64,000 bases of DNA from Sarcocystis neurona (GCA_000727475.1 KL647290.1:1079314-1143313), one strand, 5' to 3'. Shown: positions 12,162 through 27,100, counted from the stretch's first letter. Numbers and translations are program-made. The notes: generated from the letters alone by a model not told the origin.

Positions 12162-15100
12162 ATGGCTCCCCCGAAGATCCGCGGCGTTTCGCTGTTTATC
12201 TCTGACGTCCGCGGCTGCACGACGGGTGCCCAGGAGCACGGCCGGGTGTTGGAGGAGCTCGGGAAGATTCGGCAGCGTTTTACATCCCCGAAGAAGCCTC
12301 TGTCTGGCTACGAAAAGAAGAAATGTCTGGTGAAATTGATTTACATCCACCTGTTGGGCTACCCGGTGGATCTTGGTCACGCCGAGGCGATTTCCTTGCT
12401 GTCTTCGACGTGTTACTCTGAGCGCGCGGCCGCGTTTCTCTTCTGCTCCCTGCTCCTCGTAAACGGCCCGCCCGGCCTCTACCCAGAACTGCGGTCCTTG
12501 TGCGTCGCTTCCATCAAGAAAGACTTGTCTTTGAACCGCGAGGACTTTGCCGCACTTGCGCTCGACTGCGCCTCACACGTTGCCGATGAAGCTGCCGCCG
12601 CCGATCTCTTTCCTCTCGTCCAGGCCATCGCCAACCCGGCCGCTAACGCCACGGTGTACATACGCCACAAAGCGTACAGCGCAATGCTCCACCTCTTCCG
12701 CGTCCTTCCCTCCTTGCTGCGTAGCGACGTGTGGGCCTCGCGTCTTGGCCAGGCGCTGCTTTTTGAGCAAGACCTCGCCTGTTTGCTAGCTCTCACGAAC
12801 CTGGTCCTTGCGGCAGTCCTCCACAGCCAGCAGCAACAGCAGGAACGCAGCCGCTGGCTCCAGGTCCAGCTTTCCGTCGTCAATACTCTCGCCAGGATAG
12901 TCTCGGGAGATGTCCCCGCCGACGCCTTTTACCACGGCGTCCCTGCCCCGTGGCTTGCCATTCGCTTGCTGCAGCTTCTCCAGCTTTTCAACTTCCCTCA
13001 GTATCTTCTCGCTCCGGCCTCTTCGTCCTCCGCGACCGGTCCCCCCTCCGGCCGACCTGCTGCCGACGCTTCTTCCTATGCCACTTCGACCGCTACTTCT
13101 GACGACCCAAGCGGTGCGGCGCTCTTCAGACAACAGCAGCAGGCTGTCGTCCTCTCGCTTAACGAAATTATTCGAAAAATCTTCACCCAGGCTCTCTCGG
13201 ACGACGCCGACGCCGTAAGCAGTGCGACGACGCCGCCTTCTCCTCTGCATGTTATCTGTCTATGTGCCGTGTATGTGTGAATGTGTAGATCACAGAGACT
13301 CGCAATAATAGTCCACTGCACACATGGCCCTCGGAAAATTTAAACAGAGAGAAACACGCGGACTCCCATGGCGCGCCTGTACCCACAAAACTCCACAACC
13401 ATTGCACTTGGCAGTGTCCCACCTATGACGCATAACACACACCGACGTCCGCTCACTCCTCTCTCTACTATATCACAACGGGGTCTCTGTATATATATAT
13501 ATTGAATGTATAAATATATATGTTTTGAGAATATATGTATATATATATGTGCATATACACAGGTGTACACATGTGTAAGTTTTGGATATACAGAAATGTA
13601 TATGTATACATTAAAGACGTGCGTATACATACATGTATGTGTACGGTATAGACGGAGATATATATATATATATATGTATTCTTTGTATATGGATGCGTAT
13701 ACATACGCTGGGTGTGGATTTATATATATATATATATATACACATATATGTATGTGAATGTGTGAGTATACGGGATTCTTCGGCTGCGGGCGCGGCTTAG
13801 GAGGACAGACGTGTGTTCTCGGTTTACGTATGTGTATATGTGAGAAGCACCGAGCAGCGGCGAAGTCGTGGATACATGCAGAGAGACAGCGAAGGGGGAA
13901 GCGAGAGACACAGAGAGAGGAATAGAGAGAGAAAAATATACGGGGAAGTGGGCATGTCTCAAGAGAGAGAGAAGTATAAGTTGGTGTGGATGTCTTCAGA
14001 GAGAAAGCGAGAGAGAAATAAACGACAGTCTGCAAAGTTCTCGCTGCGTCTTTGTATGTGAGGGATGTAGACGACGCTGACGTCGAGACACAGTGGGCTT
14101 TCGGGATAGATCTGCGCGCCGCTTCTTCTTTCGGCTTCCCGGTCTCACTTTCGTTCTTCCCGTCTGCGTGTATATTTAAATTGAAACACTTGTTTTGTCG
14201 ATTGTTCCTCGCGCGCTCGCGGCTCCTTGACGAACTCTTCTTCTTCCTTCTGATTCTTATCGGTGCTGCCCCGGTGCTCTTCTCCCTCGTTTCCTCTCTT
14301 CTTCTGCGATTTGGTTCCGCGTCCGCTTGGCGTATCTGTTGCTTCCGCCTGCGTGAGCGCTGCGTGAGAGATGCGTTTTACTGGCAGGCGTGCTGCTGGC
14401 CTCGTCAGCACTTGCTTCATCCCGACAGGAAGCGCCGTGTGTGGGGGAGGTAGCTGCTGCTTTTCTTCCTCTGCTCCGCCTCCGCATGTCTCCGCGTGGT
14501 TTCTGCTACCGATTTTTCCGCGCTTGAAGTTGCTGCTGTTCACACAGCCGCTTCGGCTACGCGCTGCTGTCATCACGAGAGACGCACGCGCGAGCCCTGT
14601 ACTGCTGCGACCTGCGGACGGGAGGGAGGGTTGCTGCTGATAGATGCTTGCATGCCGCTTCTCTACGTTGCGGCGCATGTCGCCGCAGACGCATCGACGC
14701 TACTGAAATGTCCCTGCGCGCCGCGTTTATATCAGCCTGCACGTCTGCTTTTTTTCCTCCGCACCGCGGTGTGCTGGTTGCCTCTGGGCGGGCGAAGTGC
14801 TTCTTATAGATATATACGTATATGTATATATATATATCTCCGTGCAGACGTGGTGGTGCTGCGTCTTCGGCGGTGGCGCTTGCTGCTGGTCGTGCGAGGC
14901 GGTGGCCGCGCATGTTGGTGACCTGGGGCATAGGTGCCACCTGGGCGCGCACAGGGTGCTGCTGCTGCTGTGTATCTGTGTGTGTGGGTCCGCATCTCCG
15001 GGGGAGTGTTTTCACCTGCATGAAGAACATTTCTAGGCGGATAGGGCTGCAGCCGCCTCCTGCGGCTGCCGCTCTCTTGGCCGGCATGCTTCTACTGCTG

Positions 15101-18100
15101 CTGTAACGTGGCGTTGCTGTGCTGCTGCTGCTGCTGGTGCCTGTGTGTCTGGACCGGGCGTGCTGTGCTGCTCCTGCTACTGGTGCCTGTGCGTGTGGAC
15201 CGGGCGTGCGTGCGCGGGGCTACCTGCAGGGTGCGGGGACCGGGAGCTCCGGAGGATTTCGTAGCCGCGTATCTCAGTCGTTTTCCGCGTTACGTCCCAC
15301 GGCGTTGTCTGCTCGCTTCGCATCGCTGCGCGGCTTGCGTCGCGGTAGCAGCACCCCACAGCAAAAGCAGCAGCAAGTGCGGGGCGGCGGCAGGGGAGAG
15401 GGCAAGCAGCAAATCGGCAGAAACAGCAGCAGCAGTCCAGCAGGCGGACTGCTGCAAACAGGCGGCGCCGGTGGCAAAGGAGGAGGCGGAGGAGCAGGAG
15501 CAGGAATAGCAGCAGGGAATGCAACAGCAGGGAAATCGTCCGGAGGATCCGCTGGTGGTGGTACTTTGACGAAGAAAGGCAGCAGCAGCGGGGCTGCCGC
15601 CCAACAAAGTGCGGCAACTATGCGACACGCCGTTTTGTTCGAAGCCATTAATCTTACCAGCAGCATGCAGACAGCTGCTGACGCGGAAATCAAGCGCTCT
15701 GCTGCCGCCGTTCTCGTCACATTTGTCGCAGAAGGGGTCAGTTCCTCTTTATTCATTGTCCACAAGAGGAGTGCATCTCATGCGGACCATGCTCCTTTTT
15801 TTCTCTGAGCGGTTTCGGGCGCGTCCTCTCCCGTGAGTGTCTCTTGCGCTGTACGCGTTCTACGAAGAAGGGAGTCTCACCTCCACCGAATTCCATACGA
15901 AGATGCGTAGACGTAGTGTAGACGTCCTTACACAGATGTAGATAAACACACACATATATATATCTTCGTACGCGGATATGTGTACAATTTCTGCATGCTA
16001 CAGTTGTCTGTTGTTGCGTCGGTCTCTTCGTGGCTCTCTGTATATATATATATATGTATAGAGATAGAAAAAGATAGATTAGTATAGATATATATGTGTT
16101 TGTCTGCAACACACACACGCGTCTGTGACAGCTGTTCCTCTTACGCACCTCTCTTCCCATTCTACGCCTATACGCGTCCATACCCAGGCACACGTATACG
16201 GAGAGAAGGAGGGCGAGAGAGAGACCGAGGTGGAGAAAAAGAAGAGAAGAACGTGTTTGGGAGTCGAAAAAGAGAGACACATATGTCTGTATATCTGTGT
16301 GTGTGTGTGTATGTTGTCTTGTGTTGCACTGCTACATTTGACGGATGTTTGCTGGCTTGCATGCGTTGGGCGCCGTGTCTCTTCATGGAAGTTGCTGTCT
16401 GCTGCGCTGCATGCGTCAGAAATCAAATGTTCGCTACAAAAGTCTCGGGTTGATGACCAGCCTCGCCGCGGAGCCAACGATTCAACATGAGCTGAGGAAG
16501 AGTCTGCCGCCCATTCTTCAACTGCTCAAAGAAGAAGAGGACGGGTCCATCCGAAAGCAGGTAGTTTCCCCTTGCAAGAAACACAGAGAGAAGAGAGGCG
16601 GGAAAAGAGAGGGAGACAGAGAAGAAAACGTCTTTCTTCTTCAGAGAGGGATGCTCCGGCCTCATGACTCGTCACAGACTTGCTCACCTGCCAGCATAGA
16701 CCAGGCGTAACGCGCCTGTCTAAACACATACATATATATATATATATATTACATATACGTGGAGATCGTATATATAGAGAGGGAGAGAGACCAAATGGTG
16801 TACATACCTTGTAGAATTGCCGGGAAGTATATATGCAAAATTTCTGTTTTTTTCTCTCTCTCCCTGTCGTTCGCTCTTTCTGTGTTTTCCTCCACATGTG
16901 TATGTAAAATATATGCGCAGCCGTCCGACCAGAAAGGGGAGCAAGTATAGGCGTATGTGCATACATACGTGTATATACATGTTCACGTGAATAACTACAA
17001 CCTATATATGTACGTGGAGAGGAAAGCAAGTAAACACCTGTGTCTACACATCTATATACACGTATATATAGAGAGAGGGAGACATCACTATACATGTTTG
17101 TGTACAGCTATATACTTTTTGTATGTACAGGGAGAGACAAACAGGTATACACGTATATCTATACATCTACATCTATATATAGATATATGTACACAGAGGG
17201 GAACAAGTCTCCTATATATATTTCTATATGTAAAAGGAGAGAGATACAAGTACACACATACATTAGTACATCTACACATATATATATATATATGTACACA
17301 GAGAGGGAACATGTCTCTATATATATCACTGTATATTTTTTTATATGTACAGGGAGAGAGAAACAGGTATACGTGTATATCTATACACGTGTGTATATCT
17401 ATGTACAAGAAGGGAGCAACTCTGCACATATATATATATATATAACTATGTACTTTATATATGGACAGGGAGAGAGAAACAAGTATACAGGTATATCTAT
17501 ACATATATGTATAGACAGAAAACGAAACAGGTCTCTTTCGCTTTCTCTCTCTGTCTGTATATACGAGTATATACTTTTTTCTATGTACAGGGAGAGGAAT
17601 ACAAGTACACACGTACACCTATACATCTATGCATATATATATATATATATGCAACAACACACGCGTATATTCGTGTAAAGGGGGACAATGGATAGTTGAG
17701 GAGGCTGACAAGTTTTGAGAGAATACGCCGCCTGGGACTCGATTGCGCATGCGCGGGGTAGCAGACAGAAGAGCAGATGGCGACGAGCGACGAGGAACCG
17801 TCGTGTCGTGTGGCTCGCTGCCTTGCCTGCTGCTCCTGGTGTGGCGTGCGTCAATTCTGCTGCTCGTGATTTGCGGTCCCAGCTGCCGCGTCCCCTGCCA
17901 CGGTCCCTGCTGGAGTTGTCGCTGCTGCTGCTGGCCAGCAGTTCTTTTCCTGCTGCTCTCTGGCTTCTGCTGCCTCTGCTAGATCCTTCGCTGCTGCTGT
18001 TCTTGAATCGTCCGCTGCTGCTGCTGCTGTCTCCCCCGCCGCTGCTGCTGCTGTCTCTCCCGCTGCTGCTGCTGTTGTTGAATCTTCCGCGCTGCTGCCG

Positions 18101-21100
18101 CTGCTCGGTTTTTGGCTGTCGCTCCTGGTGGTGCTTCGGCTGCTCCCTGCGTTGCACTTCTCTTTCTCTGGGTGACGGTGTGCGACCTCACTTGTCTTTT
18201 TCTGGCCCTTCTTTTTTCCGCGTGCAGGCCACTGCAGTTGCTGCTGCTCTTAGTGGACCCGTCACGTGGAGTATCGTCGTCTTGGCTTTGCTCGCGTGTC
18301 TTCGTGAAGATGATGAAGATATGCTGCAAGACGAGGTTGCCAACAAAATCGCCCTTCTCGTTCAGGCCTACGCCCCTGACGCCACGTGGTACTTCAACCA
18401 ACGCAAGCCCAAATAAAACACAGCCACATGCACATATATACATATATATATATATATATATGCAACTGTCTCTCACAGACACATCTGCATACATGTATAC
18501 ATATATATATATATGTGGAACTGTTTCCATCTGCACATATATATACATATATATATATATATATGCAACTGTCTCTCACAGACACATCTGCATACATGTA
18601 TACATATATATATATATATGTGGAACTGTTTTCCACAAACCCATCTGCATATATATATATATATATGTGGCTGTTCCTCACAGACCCATTTGCATATGTA
18701 TATATATATATATATATATATTTGCATATATGTGTGTCTGTTCCTCGCACACGCATCTGCATACACATATAGGTACATATATATACATATATTTATGGCT
18801 AATTCCCACAAGCATCTGCATACATATATATATATATATATGTGTATATATAACTGTATCCCAGACACTAATTTGCGTACACATATATACATATATATGT
18901 GTCGCTACCTCCCACACACCGATCTGCATATATATATGTTTGATTGGTTCCCATTTCATCTCTCTCTGTACAAGGAAAGGGAACGCGTGTTTATTTTTTT
19001 GTTTCTGTTTGAAGGACAGGGACGTGTCTTGGGTTACGAAAATATCGCCTTTCGACGATTTCTCTGTCTCGCCCCTTCCTCTTCTCTTCTTCCTCCTCTT
19101 CCTCTCCTTTTTCTTCTTCTGTGGCCGTACAGTTCGGCGTCTCTGTTTTTCCTTTGCATGCGCATATATGTGGAAGAGTACCGGACAAAGACAGCGCCGT
19201 CATACGCGTAGTGGGCCAACAAATTTTTCCGCAGCAGCAGGCGCCCCCTCTGCGTCTAGCTCACGCGACGCAGATTGGCTTCTCTGAGCTGAAGAGAGAG
19301 AAAGAGACGGCGGTCCCTCGCCCGCACGCAGCAGCGTCTGTTCGTCCTTCCCGTACCTTCTCGACCTGCTGCGGTAGCAACGTACGTCTACAACGTCGCT
19401 CTCACTTCGTGTTTTTCTCTGGCGGGCGACTTCTTCTATCTGCGGGAAAGGGAAGGAAGGGAAAGGATGAGGAAGAAAAGAAGAAAGTGCCAGCGTGTGT
19501 GGATTTCCCGTGCTTCTCATGCACAGGTGTCTCGCATGGACTCTCCTGCTGCCTTGTTGTCGCTTGCGACTGCTTCTGCTGCTGTGGCTGCTGCTCCTAC
19601 TGCTGCTGTGGCTGCTGCTGCCGCACCGCGGCACCTGCGCGCACGTGATTCTGAACACGCGTCCTGCTGCTGCTGCTGTGATAGTGTTGTTCTTGGCAGT
19701 TTCTTTCTTTTCTTTGCGCTGCTCGGTGGCGCGCGGGCAGCTGGTTGCCCTGGACCCATTTTTCGCTGCTCACGCCGTCCTGCTGCTGGCGCGTGCGACG
19801 CTGCGGGTGTGTTATTTGACTGAGACGTGCTGCCCCCCTGCTACTGCCCCCCTGCTCCCGCCCTCCTGCGCCTGCCCCCCCTACTCCTGCCTCCCTGCTC
19901 CTGCCCACCTCTTGCTGTGCTGGGGACATGCTTGGTGGTTTTTCTCCGGCAGGTTGGTGGACGTGGTTTTCCGGATGATGGAATATTCTCCGCGGTATAT
20001 TCGAGATGAAACGTGGATGCTGGTGGTTCACGTCGTCGCTGGCACAGATGCAAAGCCTACAACAGCAGCTGCAAGCAGCAACACGCTAAAACCGGGGGAT
20101 GTTGCTCTCCAGGTACTCACCACACACACTACTACACATATGTATAAATAAGTAAAGAGAGAGAGCGACGGAGAGTATCACCTATGTGTATACGTATAGA
20201 GGCCTACACTGCGCGAACGTAGTATACATATATGTATGTATGCATGAATGTAAGTGTATACATATGGAGAGATACTATCATCTGTTTGTATACGTATAGA
20301 GGCCTACAGCTGCTGCTGTCGACCTGCCGTTGTCCACCCGCTGTTGGTCACTTGCTGTTGTTTACCTGCCGCTGTCCACCTGCTGTCGTTCACTCTCCTG
20401 TTGTCCATCTGCTGTTGTCGAGCTGCTGTTGTCCACCTGCTGGTGTCCACCTGCGGTTACCCACCTGCGGTTGCCCACCTGCTGTTGCCCACCTACTCTT
20501 TTCCACCTGATGTTGTGCACCTGCTGCTGTCCACCTGCTGCTTCCGCTGCAAGACTGCCGCAGTCCTGCCTGCGCGATCTTCACGGCTGGCGTCCGGTCT
20601 GCTGCTGGCGCTGTACGTGTTGCTGCTAGAAATGTGCTGCTGCCGCTGTATCGGCTGCTGCACCTGCCACTGGTGCTTTTCGTGCTCTGGCTTCTTTCGC
20701 TGCCCCATCGGCTGCTGCTTTGACTGCTGCTGCTGCTGTTGCCGACTTTGCTGCCGCTGTTGCTCCTGCTGCTGCGTCTGCCACTGCTGCTGTTGCTGCT
20801 CCTTCTGCGATGGCTCGTGTTGCAGCGCGTTGTCTATCGCAGGCCGACCAGCAGAAAGGACGCGCAGCACCTGCTACAGATGTATCACACATTTTCTTCT
20901 CGAAGCAAATCTGCATGCGACAAGAGATAGAGACAGAGAGAGAAAGGGAAAAACAAAATTTCCCCAATTTATTTCTAATATGACACTCTCTCGACCTCTC
21001 TACACATACTTCTACATCTCCGCTTGTATATACACATATATATATATATACATACCTTTCCACCAGTGTAGGCCTCCCCCTATACACACAAGCATCTGTA

Positions 21101-24100
21101 TGTCTCTCTCTCTCGCTTTCCTCTCTCTTTATATATATATGTGCGTGTATCTATATATATATATATATATGCACGTAAAAAGTTATGTATACGTATATGG
21201 AGATTCTTGTTTCCGTCTGTCTTGCTCTCTCTCTCTCTCGCTGTCTCTCCTCGGTCTCTCTCAATATATACATATATATACATGCGTGTATTCATAAGTA
21301 TATAAATGCGTGTATATGTATATGGAGATTCTTGTCTCCGTCCGTCTTGCGCTGTGTCTCTCTCTCTTTATCTCCGTGAATATGTGGACTCACGTACGTA
21401 GATATATATATATGTGTCAGCAGATTTTCCTCTCCGTCGGTCTTTCCCTCTCTGTCTGCCTACGTCTGTATGTACATCACATGTACTTATATACATATGT
21501 GTGTATGTATATATATATATATATATGTATGTATTTATGTATGTATGTATGTATGTGTACGTATGTTTTCCTATCTATGCGTGGGACTGGTTGGCGCTGT
21601 TGTATGTGTGTGAACTGCTGCAGCGCTATGCCGCAAGAAAGGCAGTTGAATATCTCAAGAGACGCGACCTTCATGAAGTTTTTCTGCGGTAAACGAAACG
21701 TTTCAGCCGACCTTACCCGCCGGTGGAATTGGCCGTCGTGGTGCTGCTGTTTCCCACCTCCATCTGCTGCTGCCGCGCGTTCTCTCCTGCTGCTCCTACG
21801 CGTTTGCCTTCTCCTCCTCCTGCTCTCCTTCTCCTGCTCGCCGCAGCACTTGCTCCTGCTGTTGCCTTATTGACCACTGTTGCCGCTGCTCCTTTTCCTG
21901 CTGCTGGACGGCTGCAAATTGCTACTGCCGCTGCTGCTCCTCCTCCTGCTGCTGCACGTCTGGCGACTGCTACTGCTGCGGCTGCTCCTCCTCCTGCTGC
22001 TGGACGTCTGGCGGCTGCTACTGCTGCTGCTGCTCCTCCTCCTGCTGCTGGACTTCTGGCGACTGCTACTGCTTCTGCTGCTTCTTTTCCTGCTGCTGCT
22101 CTTCCTTATTCTGCCGCTCCTTGTGTGTGGAGATGTTCCACTCTCCTAAGTCTTGCTGCTGCTGCTGACGTCGCCAGACGTCCAGCAGCAGGAGGAGGAG
22201 CAGCAGCAGCAGTAGCAGTCGCCAGACATGCTGCAGCAGGGGGTCTCCATCCGGCTGCAGCTCTTGCGGCTCCTGTTGCTCCTCCTCCTCCTTCTCCTCC
22301 ACCTCGTGCTCTCACAGCTGCTGCTGCTCTTGCGGATGCTGCTGCTTCTGCTCTACCTTCTGCTTCCCTTGCTGTTCCTATTGCTGGTGTGGCTGCTTTT
22401 CTGCCGCTCCTGCTGCTGCTGCTGCTCTTCATCGCGCTGATCTTGGCCCGTACCCCACTGGTGCGACTGTTGCTGCTGCTGACAGCGTTCCTGCTGCTGT
22501 TGCTGCTGCTGACAGCGTTCCTGCTGCTGTTGCTGCTGCTGACAACCTTCTCGCTGCTGCTGTTGCTGCTGCTGACAGCCTTCCCGCTGCTGCTGTTGCT
22601 GCTCCTCACAGCTTTCCCGCTGCTGCTGTTGCTGGTCGTGACAGCGCTCCTGTTGCTGTTGCTGCTGCTGACAGCGTTCCTGCTGCTGCTGTTGCTGCTG
22701 ACGGCAACCGTGTTGCTGCTGCTGTAGCGGATGGAGTTTTTAATCTCTGTAGCGGCCTCGCCCCCCACCATAGACCCGCAGCAGATTTACTTTGCTGTTT
22801 TTCTGGGTTTTTTCTCCTTCTCCTGCTGCCGTCGCGGCTTCTATTACTTCTCTCCTTCCTGCTGCTGCTTCTCCTTTCCCCTTTTTCCTCGGCTGGTCTC
22901 GCTGCAGTCGCCACTGCCGCTGCTGCTTCTCGCACTGGCGCTCCTGCTGCTGTTGTCGCTGCACGAGAGAAGCGGAATTTTCCGCCGTTGCCACCCGCCC
23001 TTTTCTGCCTCGCTGTCCGGGTTCCTTCTTCGTCCTCTTCCTCTTCTTCGCTTCCTTCCTCATTTTCCTCCCGCTCCTTGCTTTTCTCTGCCTTGGTTGT
23101 GCAGGGTGTGCGGCTACTTGGTGGGAGAGTACGGACATTTGATAAAAGAGGAAGTGCCTGCTCGGGTTCAGCTGCAGCGGCTGCTGTACCACTTCAACCG
23201 CGTGACGGCAGCTAAAAATAAGTTTCCTCCGCATGCGTTCATTTCTGTCCGTGAAGAGCCTCCTGCTGTTTCTGCCGTTCCCCTGCTGCCGCTTCTGCTG
23301 CTCGCGCTTGTGAAGGTCGCCCACACGCATGCAGGAGACACCCACCGCATTTTGCAGCTCCTGCAGCAGCAGCAGGACAGCGAGGACCTCGAGCTGCAGA
23401 CCAGAGCCGTCGAACTTGCTGCGTAAGCTTTTGCGACGTATTCCTTCAAAGAGACGCCTCCTTTTCTCGAAAGAAGAAAACAGCAAGTCGGCAAAGATAT
23501 CCATCCTTTCTGTCTCTCTCTTTCTCTTCCCGCCTTCCTGCTCTCCGTTCTTTCGTCCGTCTCTTCCCTTCCCTCTGTCTGTCGTTCTGTCTCTCTGTCT
23601 CTTCCTCTTTCTCCCTTTCTCTTTCTCCACCGTATATACACACGTGTGCCGCCCTCTCTGTGTCTCCGTCTCTCTGTCTGTCCGCCTTCGGTTTCCCGTC
23701 TCCTTTCTCTCCGTCCTTCTCACTTGCCACGTTATTATCTCTCTGTGTCTTCCTCGCCCCCTCTACGTCTCTCTCTGCTGTTCGGTAGAAATCGTGTGCA
23801 CACGAACTCTCTTCTCCGTCTCTGCAGGAGGTGCACGAGCCTCCTCACCCGCCTCCTCCTCTTCCTTAACAAGGACTGCTTGTGTCGCCCCGAGGGCCTG
23901 TGCTGCAGTACGCGAGGAGTTTTTTGCTGCCGGCTCTTCTTCTTCTCCTACTTCTCTTCTTCTTCAGTGTCTCCTTCTCCCCGGTGTCCTCCGTCTTCTG
24001 CTCGTCCTCTTCCTGCTGCCGTCCTCCTTTCTCTCTCTACCGCGTCTCCCACCTCTCCGCGCCTTCCTGTCTCTCTGTCTTTTTGTCAGGACCCCACCCC

Positions 24101-27100
24101 CCGGCCTCTCCACAAGTATATGTAACTCTCTCCGCCTTCCTCTTTTTTTCGCTCTCCGTCTCTTGGCTCCGCTCTTTCTTTCTCTCGTCCTCTCTCTTCT
24201 CCCCTCTTTTCTCTCCCTGTTTCTGTGTGTCTGGTTTCTTCCCCTTGTGATCTACTTTCCTGCGGGATATTCATTTACGGTGAACGCGTTGGCCCGCGTG
24301 AACATTCGCTCGAAGCAGCTAAATCCTCTTCTTGTATCGACCTCTGCATTTCTTGTTGCTGCCGCATCCTCGGATGACCTCTGCATACCTTTTCCTACAA
24401 CGTCTGCCTACCGCCCCTGCGTCTTCTTCTTCGTCTTTCTCTACGTCCTCTTCCTCTCTCCTCTGCACTTCCCTTCTTCCGTTTTTTCACTGCCATCCTC
24501 CTGTTCCTCTTCTCGCTCTGTTGTGGCTGCATCTGCTTCGACTTCTTCAACTTCTTCTCTATCCGTTTGCTGCTCCTGTGGCTCTCTCTCTCTGTCTCTC
24601 GCTCTGCCTCTCCTGCTGCTTCCTTCCTCTGCAACGACCCCTTGAGATCGCCCGCCTCTTTCTACATGCCGCTGCTGCTGCTACTGCCGCTGGTGTTGCT
24701 GCTGCTGCTGTTGCGGGGACTCTCGTCTCAGGCTGCTGTCCGACAGACAACTTACGAGCCACACTCTCAGCGCGATGCCGTCGTTCAAAATGAAGGCATG
24801 TCTGCCTCCCGCTGCTGCTGGTAGCGGGTCGCTTCATCCACGTGGCGCAGCTGCATATGCGGTCGGTCCTCAGCCGCTGCAGCGCGTGACTCTGCCGCCG
24901 CTTCCCGGTGCTGCTGCTGCTCTCGGTGGGGGGGGGACCCCGCCGCTGCTGCGCCGTGCACGCCAGAGGAAATCCGCGCGGCTGCTGTTGCTCAGGAGCA
25001 GCTCGCCTGTGAGATTCGAGGCGCAGGCCAAGAAGGGGAGGCCGCGAGGAGAAGAAGACGAAGCAGCAGTAGCGACCTTGCACAGGGCCTCGGCTCGCTG
25101 GTTCTACGTCTAGCGGATGACGCAGCAAAGAGGAGAAACAGCAGCAGCGACAGCGAAGGCGTGGAAGGCGAGGAGGAGTCCTCCACATCTGCTGCCGACC
25201 GCGCAGCGTCGCCACCGGCGTTCCCGGGTAGCGGCAGCAGCAGCAGCAGAAGTAGAAGCAGCCGAAGCCCGAGCAGCATCAGAGCAGAAGGAAGAACGGG
25301 GAGACGACGTGGACGGGACAGAAGAAGAAGAGGAAGTAGCAGCAGCAGCAGCAGGAGCAGGAGCAGCAGTGGCAGCGAAAGCAGCGGTGACGAAGCAGCG
25401 GCAGCAGCACGACGACAGACGCGGGAGTCTTGGACGAGTCGCGCAGCAGCCAGCAGCAGCAGAAGGACGGGAAGAAGACGCCGAGGGGGAGGTGGCTCGA
25501 CTTCTTCTTCTTCCTCTTCTTCACGTCCATCCGCAGCAGCGTCTTCTCCTCCTACTTCTTCGCGAAGCTCTTCAGAGAGGGAACTAGACGCAGAAGAAAA
25601 AGCGTCGAGCGATGAAGCAACGGGGAAGGACGCGGCGACGCTGAAGCAGCAGCAGCAGGAAATGCAGCAGGCAACAAGGCTGCGAAGGCAACAGCAGCAG
25701 CAACGGCTCCTGGGACTGGTCGCTCGCCTCAGCTGCGAGGAAGCAGAACAGCAGCAGCAACGCGCAGCAGCAGGTGGTGCTGGAGGAACGGCTGCAGGAG
25801 CAGCAGGAACAACAGCAGCAGGAGAGTCATCCTCGTCTGCTTCATCTGCCGTCTTGTGGAAGCGCTTGTGCATCTGCAGCGAAGGGCCGCTGCTGCTGCT
25901 ACGCGGTCTTCTTGAGGTGTACGTACACCGCCGCTTCGTCAAACGCGATGGCCAACTTCGGATAACCTTCAGAAATGTCAGCGACTCCTATCTTCTACAA
26001 ATTCATCTGTGAGTCTGTTCTTCTCTTGGCTCTGTTTCTTCTCATTCTCTTCCACGCCTCCCAGTGTACTCTGCTCGTCTCCTCCCCCTCCTCCCGACAC
26101 ACAGACCGACAGCTGCTGCCGGCCACACAACGCACCTATCGATACATACATAAACATATGTATACATATTACACATATATATATATATATACATATTTGT
26201 ACCGAAAGGGAGAGAGAGTACCCTACAGCAAATATATATGTACATATATATATATACATATATGTACAGAAGGATACAGTGAGAAACCTACATCATGTAT
26301 ATATATATATATATAACACAGAGAGGGAAATTGTATGTATATATATATATACATATATGTACAGAAAGAGACAGGGAGTAGCCTACATCATATATCATAT
26401 ATATGTATATATACGTATGACATATATCATATATAGAGACAGAGAGGAACCTACATCATATATCATATATATATATATATACGTATAGATGTAGATTACT
26501 CTGTGTTTCTTTCTGTACATGTATATATATATGTATACGTATAGTATACGTGTGTTACGTAGATGTCTCGAATTTACACATATATGTAGTAATAGATGCA
26601 CACATGCATATATATGTATATATATATATGTATATGTATGTAGATGTAGGTACGTATATGCGCATGTATGTATATGTTGTATATGTGCGTATAGGTATAC
26701 CTACATACACGCACAGGGACGTATGTACGTCCCTGTGTACGCAAACGTATAGAGCAAGAGAAGAAGATAGAAAGGAATCCTATTACTGCATTCGTCTGTA
26801 ATATATCATGAGTTTGTATACGTATAGGACGTCTATGTTTAGGGAATTTCTACCCTAATGCGTATATATATGTATTTGTCACACTTATTCGGCTTCTCTG
26901 TGTAGGACACAGCGTGTCTGTATGCATGCGTATGCGTTGATTTGCATGATTTCTTTATGTGGGGTGGACGCAGGCAGCCGACAGCAGCAGCGGCAGCTCA
27001 GCGAGAGGTGTTGGTCAAAGTCGAAGAGAAGACTGAGAGCGGCAACAGCAGCAGAGATTCTGCCTTTTTGACGGTTCCTGTCCGCGGTGCAGCAGCGGTT

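Noticed and set aside
17040..18959. ORFs made of repeated Tyr-Ile-Tyr (YIYIYI)
   Set aside because: They are translations of (TA)n microsatellites, seen in all frames and on both strands across the window.
21723..22727. 334-codon Leu/Ala-rich plus ORF
   Set aside because: It is the translation of CTG-rich intron sequence between well-phased AP-2 alpha exons; a second frame is equally open.
23843..24120. Acceptor at 23,827 extending AP-2 alpha exon 7 into a Cys/Leu-rich frame
   Set aside because: It is phase-compatible but unlike the family. The acceptor at 24,731 is also phase-compatible and restores the conserved [17 protein letters not shown] block.
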